In this document: piece after piece, positions 8,260-15,952 of the stretch
How positions within the stretch are numbered: the stretch's first letter is position 1
Layout: the number at the start of each line of letters is the position of its first letter
Made by a program: the position numbers and the translations under genes
Assembly: GCF_013364155.1 (NCBI RefSeq)
Contig: NZ_CP054916.1
Coordinates: forward strand, 4,461,001 to 4,525,000
Source of the DNA: Streptomyces sp. NA02950
GTDB taxonomy: Bacteria; Actinomycetota; Actinomycetes; Streptomycetales; Streptomycetaceae
DNA length: 64,000 nucleotides
Direction of reading: 5' to 3'
The notes under the pieces: model-generated
Databases searched by the model: none
What the model saw: only the letters and a program-made list of their open reading frames with translations
Told to the model about the DNA's origin: nothing

Positions 8260-8594
8260 CCGACCGGCCCCGGCACCGGCTCCCGCCCGGCCCCGCGTAC
8301 GTACAGCAGCGCGGCACCCGTCACCACCGGCGGCCACAGCAGATACCGGCCCGACATCACCAGCGGGAACACCACCCCGACGATCGCCGCGGACGCCGCC
8401 GTACGGCCCTTGCCGCGGCGCGGCGGCAGCCGGATCGCCGCGGCCGCGCCCACCGCGTACACGGTCACGAAGGACCCCGTGGTCAGCAGCACCAGCGGCT
8501 GCGGGCCCAGCCCCGTCACGGCCGCCAGCAGCAGCCCGGCGAACGCCGACGCGCTCCGCACCGGGGACGGCACCGTGTGGACCTCGGCGGGCAC
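8260..8594 (-). pseudogene. C-terminal remnant of an APC-family amino acid permease
   Basis: About 110 codons in the same frame as the gene at 7683-8246, with no stop between. It shows the terminal helices typical of Streptomyces APC permeases: LLLAAVTGLGPQPLVLLTTG, SFVTVYAVGAAAAIRLPPRR, then a basic turn and SGRYLLWPPVVTGAALLY. The roughly ten preceding helices are absent: upstream (8595-8729) I find no permease-like sequence in any frame before modC ends. Best explained as a deletion that removed most of a permease and left its tail fused in frame to the next gene. Confidence 0.6.
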
Positions 8595-8729
8595 CGGCGC
8601 CGTGATCGACCTCCGCCTCCAGCTGGTGCGCCGCGACCACGGCTCGGCGGGCCCGACGAGGTGGCGGGTCTCCCCGCACTCCTACCGCCAGGTGTTCCGC
8701 CATCGCGCGGCGGGACGCTGGAGGGGTTC

Positions 8730-9833
8730 TCAGGCCGGATAGGCGTGGGTCTGGGCGGCTTTGAGGGTGGCCCAGACGGTACGGCCCGGCTGGAGGCCGA
8801 GTTCGGCGACGGCCACGGTGGTCAGATCGGCGAGCAGGGGCAGTTCGCCGGTGAGCTCCACCCGGATCTGGTCGCCGTGCGACTCCAGCCCCGCCACCTC
8901 GGCCCGCCAGACGTTGCGCGCGCTGGCGTCGGGGCGGTCGCGGTGCAGGGTGACGGCCGAGGGCGGGAAGGCGACGAAGACCGGGCCGGTGAGGTCCTCG
9001 GTGATGGTGATGGCCGTACCGCCGTCGAGCGCCACGGTGTGGCCGTCGGCCCGCCCCTGGTAGAGGTTGAGCCCGACCAGGCTGGCGATGTAGTCGGTGC
9101 GCGGGCGGCGGGAGATCTCGGCCGGGGTGCCGTCCTGCACCACACGGCCGTGTTCGACGACCACCAGCCGGTCGGCGAGCACCATGGCGTCCAGCGGGTC
9201 ATGGGTGACCAGGACCGCCACCGCCTCGAAGTCGGCGAGGTGGCGGCGGAGCTGGGCGCGGATGTCCAGGCGGGTACGGGCGTCCAGCGCGGCCAGCGGT
9301 TCGTCGAGCAGCAGCAGCCGGGGCCGGGTGGCCAGCGCGCGGGCGAGCGCGACCCGCTGGGCCTGGCCGCCGGAGAGTCCGCGGGGCTTGGCGCCGGTGT
9401 GCGCCTCCAGGCCCATCCGGGCCAGCCAGTCGGCGGCCTCGGCGCGCGCCTCGGCCTTGGACAGGCCGTGGCAGCGGGGGCCGAAGGCCACGTTGTCGAG
9501 CGCGGTGAGATGCGGGAAGAGCAGATAGTCCTGGAACACCACGCCGACCGGGCGGGCTTCGGGCGGGGTGGCGATCCGCCGCTCCGGCTCCTCCAGCAGG
9601 CGGCCGTCCAGCCGCAGCGATCCGGCGGTGAGCGGGGTGAGTCCGGCGAGGGCGCGCAGCGCGGTGGTCTTGCCCGCGCCGTTGGGGCCGAGCAGCGCCA
9701 CCACCTCGCCGGGCGCGGCGGTCAGCGGAAGCTCCAGCCGGAAGTCGCCGCGGGCCACGACAAGATGGGCGTCGAGACCTTCGGCGCCGGTCCGCCGCGC
9801 GGCGGGCGTGGTGCGGGCGGGCCGGGTGCTCAT
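8730..9833 (-). CDS. modC: Molybdate ABC transporter ATP-binding protein ModC
   Basis: 367 residues from ATG 9833, which overlaps the modB stop (ATGA). Walker A GPNGAGKTT, Q-loop VVFQDYLLFPHLT, signature LSGGQAQRVALARALA, Walker B LLLLDEPLAALD and the H-loop His in VLVTHD are all present in the first 230 residues. The C-terminal third is a TOBE/Mop-type domain, as expected for ModC. With ModB and ModA it forms the high-affinity molybdate importer supplying molybdenum cofactor synthesis. Last gene of a tightly coupled operon. Confidence 0.93.
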   Translation of the reverse strand: MSTRPARTTPAARRTGAEGLDAHLVVARGDFRLELPLTAAPGEVVALLGPNGAGKTTALRALAGLTPLTAGSLRLDGRLLEEPERRIATPPEARPVGVVFQDYLLFPHLTALDNVAFGPRCHGLSKAEARAEAADWLARMGLEAHTGAKPRGLSGGQAQRVALARALATRPRLLLLDEPLAALDARTRLDIRAQLRRHLADFEAVAVLVTHDPLDAMVLADRLVVVEHGRVVQDGTPAEISRRPRTDYIASLVGLNLYQGRADGHTVALDGGTAITITEDLTGPVFVAFPPSAVTLHRDRPDASARNVWRAEVAGLESHGDQIRVELTGELPLLADLTTVAVAELGLQPGRTVWATLKAAQTHAYPA

Positions 9834-10705
9834 GAGGCGGCCATCCACCGGTCGCGCAGCCCTGCCAGGACCGTGACGGAGACGGCGAGCAGCACCAGGC
9901 TGAGGGCGATGGCCGCGGCCGGGTCGCTCTGGAGCGCGAGATAGACCGACAGCGGCATCGTCTGCGTACGGCCGGGGAAGTTGCCCGCGAAGGTGATGGT
10001 GGCGCCGAACTCGCCGAGCGCCCGCGCCCAGGCGAGCACGGCCCCGGCGGCCACGCCCGGCGCGATCAGCGGCAGGGTGACCCGCCGGAAGGCGGTGAAG
10101 CGGGACGCCCCGAGGGTGGTGGCGGCCTCCTCGTAGCGGGGGTCGGCGGCGCGCAGGGTGCCCTCGACGCTGATGACGAGGAACGGCATCGCCACGAACG
10201 CCTCGGCGACCACCACCCCCGTGGTGGTGAACGGCAGGGTGATGCCGAACGCCGAGTCCAGCCAGCGGCCGACGACGCCGTTGCGGCCCAGCGCGAGCAG
10301 CAGCGCCACGCCGCCGACGACGGGCGGCAGCACCAGCGGCAGCGTGACCAGGGCCCGCACCAGCCCGCGGCCGGGGAAGCGGGCGCGGGCCAGCACCCAG
10401 GCCAGCGGCACGCCCAGCACCAGCGCCACGGCGGTCGCGGCGGTGGCGGTGATCAGCGACAGCCGCAGCGCCTGCCAGACCGCGGCGCTGGTCAGCTGCT
10501 CGGACAGACCGCTCCAGGGCGCCCGGAGCAGCAGTGCCACCAGTGGCAGCACCAGGAAGGCGAAGCCGCCGAGCGCGGGCAGCAGCAGCGGCACCGGGAC
10601 CCCGGCCCGGGTCCGGCGGACCGTACGCCGGGGCCGCGGCCCGCCGCTGAGCCGCTCGGCGGCCTCGCCGGTGGTTCCGGTGGCTTCGGTGGCTTCGGTG
10701 GTCAC
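9830..10705 (-). CDS. modB: Molybdate ABC transporter permease ModB
   Basis: 291 residues from GTG 10705, overlapping the modA stop by GTGA. The frame is open well upstream but that part reads as a shadow of modA. Six helices are visible, beginning VPLLLPALGGFAFLVLPLVALLL. The EAA loop for ATPase contact is EEAATTLGASRFTAFRRVTLP near residue 215. Inner-membrane channel of the molybdate importer, translationally coupled on both sides. Confidence 0.93.
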   Translation of the reverse strand: MTTEATEATGTTGEAAERLSGGPRPRRTVRRTRAGVPVPLLLPALGGFAFLVLPLVALLLRAPWSGLSEQLTSAAVWQALRLSLITATAATAVALVLGVPLAWVLARARFPGRGLVRALVTLPLVLPPVVGGVALLLALGRNGVVGRWLDSAFGITLPFTTTGVVVAEAFVAMPFLVISVEGTLRAADPRYEEAATTLGASRFTAFRRVTLPLIAPGVAAGAVLAWARALGEFGATITFAGNFPGRTQTMPLSVYLALQSDPAAAIALSLVLLAVSVTVLAGLRDRWMAAS

Positions 10706-11538
10706 GGCTTGAGGAAGCCCGCCCCGCTCAGCACCTTCTGGCCCCGCGCGGACTGCACCAGGTCGACGAAGGCCGTCGCCGCCTTGGCGTTCGGCGCGTT
10801 CTTCAGCGGGACGATCGGGTAGTCGTTGAGGGCCTTCGCCGACTCCGGGAACTCCACCCCGGCCACCTTGCCGCCCGCGGCCTTCACATCGGTCTTGTAG
10901 ACCACGGAGGCGTCCACCTCCTTCAACTCCACCTTGGTCAGGGCGCCCTTGACGTCCTGCTCGTAGGAGACGGGCGTCAGCTCGAGGTGGCCGGCGTCCA
11001 GCGCCTTCCGTGCGGCGGCGCCGCACGGCACCTCCTCGGCGCACAGCGCCACCTTCGTCCCGGACCGGGTGAGGTCCTTCAGGCTCTTGATCTTCTTCGG
11101 ATTGCCCGGGAGGGTCGCGATCTCCAGCTGGTTGCGGACGAAGGTGGCCGGAGTGCCCTTGGCGTCCTTGTGATCGGTGACGGTCTTCATCGTCTTCGGG
11201 CTCGCGGCGGCGAACACATCGGCGGGAGCGCCGGAGGTGATGCTCGCCGCGAGGGCGTCGCTGCCGCCGAAGTTGAACGTCACCCTGGTGCCGGGGTGTT
11301 GCTTCTCGAAGGTCTTGCCGAGCGCGTGGAAGCTCTCCTTCAGCGAGGCCGCCGCGAAGACCGTCACCGTGCCGGACAGCTTGTCCGAGGAGGAGCCGGA
11401 GTCCGCCTTCCTGGAGCTGTCGCCGGAGTCGTCCGAGGAACCGGAGTCGTCCGAGGAACAGCCGCTGAGCGTCAGGGCCGCCACGGCGAGGCCGCCGACC
11501 ACGCGCAGGGCACGACGGGATGCGGAACGGGTGGTCAC
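10702..11538 (-). CDS. modA: Molybdate-binding lipoprotein ModA
   Basis: 278 residues from GTG 11538. Lipoprotein signal with lipobox LSGC (Cys at about residue 27), then a Ser/Asp-rich tether. The mature part is a type II periplasmic-binding fold with family marks VTVFAAASLKESF, FNFGGSDALAASITSGAPADVFAAAS and DASVVYKTDVKAAGG. It captures molybdate or tungstate outside the membrane and delivers it to ModB. First gene of modABC, 63 bp downstream of the HTH-TOBE regulator on the same strand. Confidence 0.93.
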   Translation of the reverse strand: MTTRSASRRALRVVGGLAVAALTLSGCSSDDSGSSDDSGDSSRKADSGSSSDKLSGTVTVFAAASLKESFHALGKTFEKQHPGTRVTFNFGGSDALAASITSGAPADVFAAASPKTMKTVTDHKDAKGTPATFVRNQLEIATLPGNPKKIKSLKDLTRSGTKVALCAEEVPCGAAARKALDAGHLELTPVSYEQDVKGALTKVELKEVDASVVYKTDVKAAGGKVAGVEFPESAKALNDYPIVPLKNAPNAKAATAFVDLVQSARGQKVLSGAGFLKP

Positions 11539-11601
11539 AGGGTCTCTTCCTCTCTGCCGCACCGGGCCCGGACCTTCACGATCCGGCCACGGCGCCCGGG
11601 T

Positions 11602-11991
11602 TCACGGTCGTTCCACGACCACATTGGTCGACTTGATCACGGCCACCGCGGGGACGCCGGGCTCCAGCTTCAACTCCTCCGCCGACTCCCGGCTGATCAT
11701 GGACACCACCCGGAACGGCCCCGCCTGGATCTCCACCTGCGCGGACACATCGCCGAGGATCACTTCGGTGACGATCCCCCCGAAGCGATTGCGGGCCGAG
11801 GAGCCGGAGTTCTCCCGCTCCGCGCTCCGGGCGACCTCCCGCGCGAACGCGGCCAGCGCGGGCCCCGGCACCATCCGCCGCCCCTGCTCGTCCCGCTCCG
11901 CGGCCAGCCGCCCACTGTCGACCCAACGTCGCAAGGTGTCGGCGCTGACCCCCAGCAGGGCCGCCGCCTCGCCGATCCGGTACCTGTGCAT
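11602..11991 (-). CDS. HTH plus TOBE (Mop-like) molybdate-responsive regulator
   Basis: 129 residues from ATG 11991; in-frame ATGs at 12009 and 12027 are alternatives, none with a strong SD. Residues 1-60 are a MerR/excisionase-like HTH (YRIGEAAALLGVSADTLRRW, VDSGRLAAERDEQGRR). Residues 65-129 are a single TOBE/Mop domain (NRFGGIVTEVILGDVSAQVE, PFRVVSMISRESAEELKLE, AVAVIKSTNVVV), which in this superfamily binds molybdate. The small HTH+TOBE architecture is the actinobacterial counterpart of ModE. It lies directly upstream of modABC, so molybdate-dependent control of that operon is the likely role. Confidence 0.85.
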   Translation of the reverse strand: MHRYRIGEAAALLGVSADTLRRWVDSGRLAAERDEQGRRMVPGPALAAFAREVARSAERENSGSSARNRFGGIVTEVILGDVSAQVEIQAGPFRVVSMISRESAEELKLEPGVPAVAVIKSTNVVVERP

Positions 11992-12106
11992 CTGGCCATC
12001 ATGGCGCATCTGCGAGGAGAAAGTCATCCGTCGGATCGCATAAGGCAAGCGATCGGGGCATGGCTCCTCGCATGTACGGAAGGACAGCACTTCACTGCTC
12101 CGCTGC

Positions 12107-12127
12107 CCGGATCACCTTCATTGCCTC
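12107..12127. repeat. Left copy of a 21-bp direct repeat bounding the graspetide region
   Basis: Matches 17348-17368 at 20 of 21 positions (mismatch at the tenth base, C versus T). On the minus strand each copy reads as a purine-rich SD-like start followed two bases later by ATG and the short frame MKVIR. The left copy ends after nine codons (MKVIRAAEQ). The copies are 5.24 kb apart in the same orientation and enclose all the accessory genes here. Origin unresolved: recombination scar, target duplication or conserved leader peptide. Confidence 0.7.
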
Positions 12128-12236
12128 CTTCGTGCAGGCGGACGTACGGCCGCGGGGCTTTACAGACGGTGTCCAGTTCTGCCGGGAGCCGCCACAGCGG
12201 GCCACCGTGGTGGCGCCCGTTGCCTGGCCTGGGTAA

Positions 12237-12279
12237 GCCCCGGCCCTCCGCCTCATAGAGGCGACTGGAGGGCCGGGGC
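12237..12279. terminator. Nested hairpin terminator downstream of the graspetide operon
   Basis: A perfect 13-bp stem (12237-12249 with 12267-12279) encloses a second perfect stem, GCCTC (12250-12254) and GAGGC (12258-12262). It lies 26 bp past the methyltransferase stop on the minus strand. The rest of the 313-bp interval 11992-12304 holds the left direct repeat and no other feature I can support. Confidence 0.75.
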
Positions 12280-12304
12280 AGTCGCGTCCGCCGGGCGGTG
12301 CCCA

Positions 12305-13498
12305 TCAGTCGCTCAATGGCTGGTGCCGGTGCTTCCAGCGGAGGGCCGGTTCCTCACCGATCCGGTAGGCGTGTGCCTCGGGGGTGACCTCCATGCGGAC
12401 CGTGCTGATGTCCGGTTCGCCTGCGTCGTGCCAGGCGGTCAGGGTGCTTTCGATGGCGTCCCAGATGGTCACGGGACCGCCCTGCCGTACGGTCCACTCG
12501 TCACCGTCTGCGGTCAGCGCGGCGAACGCTTCCCGGCCGGTGTCGAACAGGTACACCGTCTCTCGGCTGTCGCTGATGGTACGTACGAGCTGGGCCCCGG
12601 GGGCGGCGAGCTGTGCCAGAAACGCCGGCATCCAGTCGTTCAGCACGTTGGGGGAAAGACCGGTCTTGCGCTCGGTGTCCGGGTAGGCGGCGCGGGCCGT
12701 GAGATCTCCGGAGAGAGGAACGACGGCTTCGGCGCGGGCCGGCATGAACGAGGTGCGGCCGATGATCCGGCCCGACGCCGTGCTGTCCTCGTTGACCGTG
12801 AGCTTGGCCAGACCGGTGCCGTAGGTCCAGGCGCTGGGGCCCACCGTGGCGAGGATGATCCCTCCGGGCTTGGTCTGCCTGATCCATGCGTAAGGGATGC
12901 GCCGTACGGCGCAGGTGGCGATGGTCCGGTCATACGGTGCGCGGCGGGGGTGTCCCAGGAGTCCGTCCCCGGTGATGGTCCAGGTGGAGTATCCGGCCAC
13001 TTCCAGGGCTGCGTCCGCGCGCTGTGCGACGGCCGGGTCCACTTCCACGGTGGTGACGCTGTCCTCTCCCAGCCGGTGGCACATCAGGCCGGTGGAGTAC
13101 CCCGTTCCCGTGCCGATCTCCAGGACGTTCATGTTGTCGTCCACGTCCAGGGATTCGAGCATCCCGACGACGGTGGAGGGCATGGTGGAGGACGAGGTGG
13201 GGAAGCCGGTTACCGGCCTGTCGGCGGCCTCGGCGGTCAGGTGGCCGTCGATCTGGGTCACCCATGTGTCGTTCTGGTAGACGAGGGCCAGCCATTGGCC
13301 AGGGTCGGTGTCGCGGCTGACGGGGGTGTAGTGGGTGAGGCCGTCCGGGCCCGTCTCGTGCTTGAAGAACATGGGAAGGAACAGTTCCCGGGGGACGGTT
13401 TCCACGGCTTTCCGCCAGGCAGGCGTCTTCAGGACGCCGCCCTCTTCCAGGTGGTCAGCCAGAGCGCGGCGGAGACGTACGGGGTCGAGTGGGTTCAC
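12305..13498 (-). CDS. tgmC: PIMT-like O-methyltransferase of an ATP-grasp peptide maturation system
   Basis: 397 residues from GTG 13498, overlapping the ATP-grasp stop by GTGA. The N-terminal half resembles protein-L-isoaspartate methyltransferase: SAM motif I VLEIGTGTGYSTGLMCHRLG, SVTTVEVDPAVAQRA and TGDGLLGHPRRAPYDR. A C-terminal extension of about 170 residues (from ASGRIIGRTSFMPAR) is the hallmark of the graspetide-associated PIMT group (TIGR04188 type). In fuscimiditide- and amycolimiditide-type pathways such enzymes methylate an Asp of the cyclised peptide, which then forms aspartimide. Its placement immediately after precursor and ligase fits that step. Last gene of the three-gene operon. 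Confidence 0.88.
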   Translation of the reverse strand: MNPLDPVRLRRALADHLEEGGVLKTPAWRKAVETVPRELFLPMFFKHETGPDGLTHYTPVSRDTDPGQWLALVYQNDTWVTQIDGHLTAEAADRPVTGFPTSSSTMPSTVVGMLESLDVDDNMNVLEIGTGTGYSTGLMCHRLGEDSVTTVEVDPAVAQRADAALEVAGYSTWTITGDGLLGHPRRAPYDRTIATCAVRRIPYAWIRQTKPGGIILATVGPSAWTYGTGLAKLTVNEDSTASGRIIGRTSFMPARAEAVVPLSGDLTARAAYPDTERKTGLSPNVLNDWMPAFLAQLAAPGAQLVRTISDSRETVYLFDTGREAFAALTADGDEWTVRQGGPVTIWDAIESTLTAWHDAGEPDISTVRMEVTPEAHAYRIGEEPALRWKHRHQPLSD

Positions 13499-14460
13499 GG
13501 TGTGGCTCCTTGCTCCAGGAGGTCAGCGAAAGCGGCGGCGATCGGTAGCCCGGTTTCGTCTTCGAGCCAGCCCCATTGGCCGTTGGGGTTCAGCTCCAGC
13601 CAGTGGAAGTCACCGTCATGGGTGATGCACAGGTCAAAGCTGCCGGAGGCAAGGCCGAAGTGTTCCAGGTGGGCGGTCAGGGCTTTTTCCATCCGGGTCG
13701 GGAGGGTTATGGGCCTGTAGGTCAGGGCGCTGTAATCGGCCCGCCAGTCCAACAGATCGGAGTCGATGCGGATTGCGAACACCTTCGGGCCGACGACGAC
13801 CACCCGCAGGTCCGCGACCTTGTTGATGCGGGCTTGGAACAGGTGCGGGACCACCGTCACGCTCTCGTCCACCTCGTCGGCGGTGACCGGTTCGGTCCAG
13901 GTGGTCAGCCCTACACCGTCGCTGCGCCGGTAGGGGGTCCAGCGCAGTGCCTTGTAGATCACGTGCTCGTGTTCTGCCATGAACGCACGGATGCCGGCCA
14001 GGTCGTTGGAGATCAGGGTGGGTGGGACCGTGAGGCCGAGGCGTTCGGCCACGGCCAATTGCAGGGGCTTGTGTTCCGCCGCGTAGTTGTGGAGCGGGTG
14101 GTTCACGTAGCGGCAGTGCGGCAGGGCGTACAGGGTGCCGCCTAGGCCGTGACGGACCTGGGCGGTTGAGAACCCGGCGTCCGGGTCGTCCAGGTGCTCG
14201 AAATAGGGCCAGGTGGGGCGGCGCCAGTAGACGGACCGCACCCCCTCCAGGGCGGTGTTCCTGGAGGGGGTCCGGAGGTGGCCGACGGGGGTGGCCGCCG
14301 GGCTGGCGCCGAACCGGGCCGACAGTAAGAGGCGGTCACCGATGTCGGAGGGGTCGAACCGCACCACGGGGACACCGCGCTGATTCAGTTCGGTGATCAC
14401 CATGTCGGCGGTTGCATCGTCCACTTCGGTGACGACCGCGACCGGTCCAGCGTCGGTCAT
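13495..14460 (-). CDS. tgmB: ATP-grasp ribosomal peptide maturase (graspetide ligase)
   Basis: 321 residues from ATG 14460, sharing one base with the precursor stop (TGATG). N-terminal pre-ATP-grasp segment (VAVVTEVDDATADMVITELN, VYWRRPTWPYF). The ATP-grasp core includes VPPTLISND, HVIYKALRW, the substrate-loop region VPHLFQARINKVADLRVVVV and the metal-binding end FDLCITHDGDFHWLELNPNGQW. That last motif matches the SAV_5884-type maturases (TIGR04187). These enzymes use ATP to join Asp/Glu side chains to Thr/Ser (ester) or Lys (amide) side chains of a precursor. Context decides the assignment: precursor upstream, PIMT-like methyltransferase downstream. Confidence 0.92.
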   Translation of the reverse strand: MTDAGPVAVVTEVDDATADMVITELNQRGVPVVRFDPSDIGDRLLLSARFGASPAATPVGHLRTPSRNTALEGVRSVYWRRPTWPYFEHLDDPDAGFSTAQVRHGLGGTLYALPHCRYVNHPLHNYAAEHKPLQLAVAERLGLTVPPTLISNDLAGIRAFMAEHEHVIYKALRWTPYRRSDGVGLTTWTEPVTADEVDESVTVVPHLFQARINKVADLRVVVVGPKVFAIRIDSDLLDWRADYSALTYRPITLPTRMEKALTAHLEHFGLASGSFDLCITHDGDFHWLELNPNGQWGWLEDETGLPIAAAFADLLEQGATP

Positions 14461-14720
14461 CAGTCCTGCTCGCTGTCCTGGTCGTGGTCGGTGTCGTTGC
14501 GGCTGTCCTGGTTGGTGGACTGCGGTTGCGTCTCGGTGCCCTTGCTCGTGCCGTGCTTGCCCATCTCCACGACGCCGCCCCGCGAGTCGCGGAAGACGGT
14601 GGTCTGGGTGGTGGGGTCGAGTTCGGCGGTGGCGTATCCGGGCTGGTAGGTGCTGGGGTAGGGACGCATCCGGCTAATGCCCCAGGGGATGCGCGGTTGG
14701 GCCGTCGTAGTGGTCTGCAT
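14460..14720 (-). CDS. tgmA: Graspetide (ATP-grasp-modified RiPP) precursor peptide
   Basis: 86 residues from ATG 14720, with a strong SD (GAGAGGGAA on the minus strand). The leader half carries the family motif PWGISRMRPYP (residues 12-22) and a second conserved segment, AELDPTTQTTVFRDSRGG (32-49). EMGKHGTSKGT (52-62) opens the probable core, matching the 'putative ATP-grasp target' group (TIGR04186). Residues 58-86 contain five Thr, four Ser, seven Asp and two Glu, and almost no hydrophobic residues: acceptors and donors for side-chain ester rings. Lys55 and Lys60 are possible amide donors. Ring topology and the leader cleavage site cannot be read from the sequence. No protease or exporter gene is adjacent. 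Confidence 0.92.
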   Translation of the reverse strand: MQTTTTAQPRIPWGISRMRPYPSTYQPGYATAELDPTTQTTVFRDSRGGVVEMGKHGTSKGTETQPQSTNQDSRNDTDHDQDSEQD

Positions 14721-14836
14721 GGGTTCCCTCTCTCTTCCGTTTCCTGTGTGTGGTGCACCGCCCGCGCCGGGACGGACCCCCGGGTGGGCATGGAAAGGGG
14801 ATTCGGTTATATCCGGCAGGGGTGGAGATGAGGTCG

Positions 14837-14850
14837 GGGCCTTCAGGCCC
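14837..14850. promoter_or_regulatory. 14-bp palindrome upstream of the graspetide precursor
   Basis: GGGCCT-TC-AGGCCC is a near-perfect dyad 117 bp upstream of the precursor ATG, in the 236-bp gap 14721-14956. On the minus strand a TTGCCA hexamer (complement of 14873-14878) precedes it, compatible with a -35 element, but no convincing -10 is seen. Could be an operator or a weak hairpin. Confidence 0.3.
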
Positions 14851-14949
14851 TATTGACGCTGGATGTGGAGGTTGGCAATCGCCAGTAGCTGTCACTGCTC
14901 CCGCTCCGTGGCTGGCCGAACGGAGTCACAGCGAGACCACCAGGCAACC

Positions 14950-14965
14950 ACCCCGTCTACGGGGT
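14950..14965. terminator. 7-bp hairpin at the stop codon of the 39-residue gene
   Basis: ACCCCGT-CT-ACGGGGT, with arms 14950-14956 and 14959-14965. It overlaps the TAG stop of the 39-residue gene on the minus strand. It may mark the 3' end of the upstream operon before the precursor gene. No U-tract is present. Confidence 0.3.
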
Positions 14966-15076
14966 CGTGTCGCCCGCGACGCACAGGGCAACGACTGCGG
15001 CCAGTGAGGCGAACACCGCAGCGACGATGACCCCGGCGCGGGCGATACGGACGAGGCGAAGGGCGGCGCTACGCAT
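14957..15076 (-). CDS. 39-residue single-span membrane peptide
   Basis: ATG 15076 to TAG 14957. Begins MRSAALRLVRIARAG and continues with one hydrophobic helix (VIVAAVFASLAAVVALCVAG). Positively charged N-terminus, so probably N-in. Its start overlaps the end of the 62-residue gene by 8 bp (ATGCGTAG), indicating translational coupling. Too short for an independent homology call; the overlap and codon bias support it being real. Fourth gene of the XRE-led set. Confidence 0.6.
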   Translation of the reverse strand: MRSAALRLVRIARAGVIVAAVFASLAAVVALCVAGDTTP

Positions 15077-15257
15077 CGGGGTTCTCCTCGCGCTGCTCGC
15101 GCGTGGCAGCGGTGTACGCGGCGAGGAGGGCCCCGCCCGTCCCGCATCCCGCGCCAGGCGTCAGGCACGACGGGCAAGCCGAGATGTGCTTGATGACCGC
15201 GTGCCACGCCTCCTCAACCTGGGTGGCGGTTGCGGCTGCGGTCTGCTGGGTGGCCAT
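15069..15257 (-). CDS. 62-residue Cys-containing small protein
   Basis: ATG 15257 overlaps the stop of the preceding gene (ATGA); ends at TAG 15069. Predicted mostly helical and soluble, with a compact Cys cluster in ISACPSCLTPGAGCGTGG (four Cys, C-x2-C then C-x6-C-type spacing with the third Cys). This could bind zinc or form a small redox/metal knuckle. No named family recognised. It is coupled on both sides within a four-gene set. Confidence 0.65.
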   Translation of the reverse strand: MATQQTAAATATQVEEAWHAVIKHISACPSCLTPGAGCGTGGALLAAYTAATREQREENPDA

Positions 15258-15850
15258 CAGGCTCCGGCCCCCTCGCGGGCGCGGCGCAGGGCGGTTACCA
15301 GCGCTTCCGCGTCGGACGGCGGGTAGTCCCGGGCGTGCCGGGGGCAGGCATACGTGATCCCGCCGCCGAGACTGCCGCCGTGCTCCTCGCCGACGATGAC
15401 CGGCTCGTCCGTCGGCAACTGGCAGCGGTGGCACAACTGTCGGCCCTCGACGCGGGGGCCGAGTTCGGCATGGTCCGCGGCGGCCAGGGCCTCCCACAGG
15501 CGCTGGGCGTCGGTCAGGTACCGGCCGGGCCCGAGCGGTACGCGCCAGTGCGGGCGCGGGCCCTCACGCCAGTCGGCAGAGGGCACACCGAGATACGTCA
15601 CTTCGTCGACCAGCGCGGTGAGCACGCGGACTTGGCGGAGATTCCAGCTGCGGGCGGAGCCGACCGCGACGAGCCAGTACAAGGTGCCGTAGGTGTCCTG
15701 GATGACGGCCCCCGACTCCGCCCCGAGGTGCTGGAGGGCGCGTTCGCCGACGGGCTGCGCCACGCGGACGGCGTCCCAGTGACTCCCGACGGGTAACGGC
15801 TCGACGCCCCCGGAGGGAGGCGGCTTCCAGGGCAGGGTGCGGCTCGTCAT
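15257..15850 (-). CDS. Hypothetical protein with a C-terminal zinc-type motif
   Basis: 197 residues from ATG 15850, which has an SD-like GGAG; the frame also opens at ATG 15862. The N-terminal part (GSHWDAVRVAQPVGERALQH, AVIQDTYGTLYWLVAVGSA, PHWRVPLGPGRYLTDAQRLW) resembles the shape of a bifunctional primase/polymerase-like N-domain found in actinobacterial accessory genes, but no catalytic acidic triad is evident. Near the C-terminus, LCHRCQLPTD and ITYACPRHARD give a C-x2-C...C-x2-H set, likely to bind zinc. Function unknown. It lies 100 bp downstream of the XRE-TPR gene and is coupled to the 62-residue gene. Confidence 0.65.
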   Translation of the reverse strand: MTSRTLPWKPPPSGGVEPLPVGSHWDAVRVAQPVGERALQHLGAESGAVIQDTYGTLYWLVAVGSARSWNLRQVRVLTALVDEVTYLGVPSADWREGPRPHWRVPLGPGRYLTDAQRLWEALAAADHAELGPRVEGRQLCHRCQLPTDEPVIVGEEHGGSLGGGITYACPRHARDYPPSDAEALVTALRRAREGAGA

Positions 15851-15914
15851 GGTCGACTCCATGCAACGGTCTGTGTGCTGACCGTCACATCGTGCCGAGC
15901 GGTCGGGGCGTCAG

Positions 15915-15933
15915 TGTTCCTTGATACGGAACA
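15915..15933. promoter_or_regulatory. Inverted repeat upstream of the zinc-motif gene
   Basis: TGTTCC (15915-15920) and GGAACA (15928-15933) are perfect arms around 7 bp, in the 102-bp gap between the XRE-TPR gene and ATG 15850. The centre read on the minus strand (TATCAA) could be part of a -10 element, so a protein bound here would cover the promoter. It shares the GTTC/GAAC core with the site at 17168-17192 but with different spacing. Confidence 0.45.
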
Positions 15934-15952
15934 ATGGCACCCCTTCGCGCTG

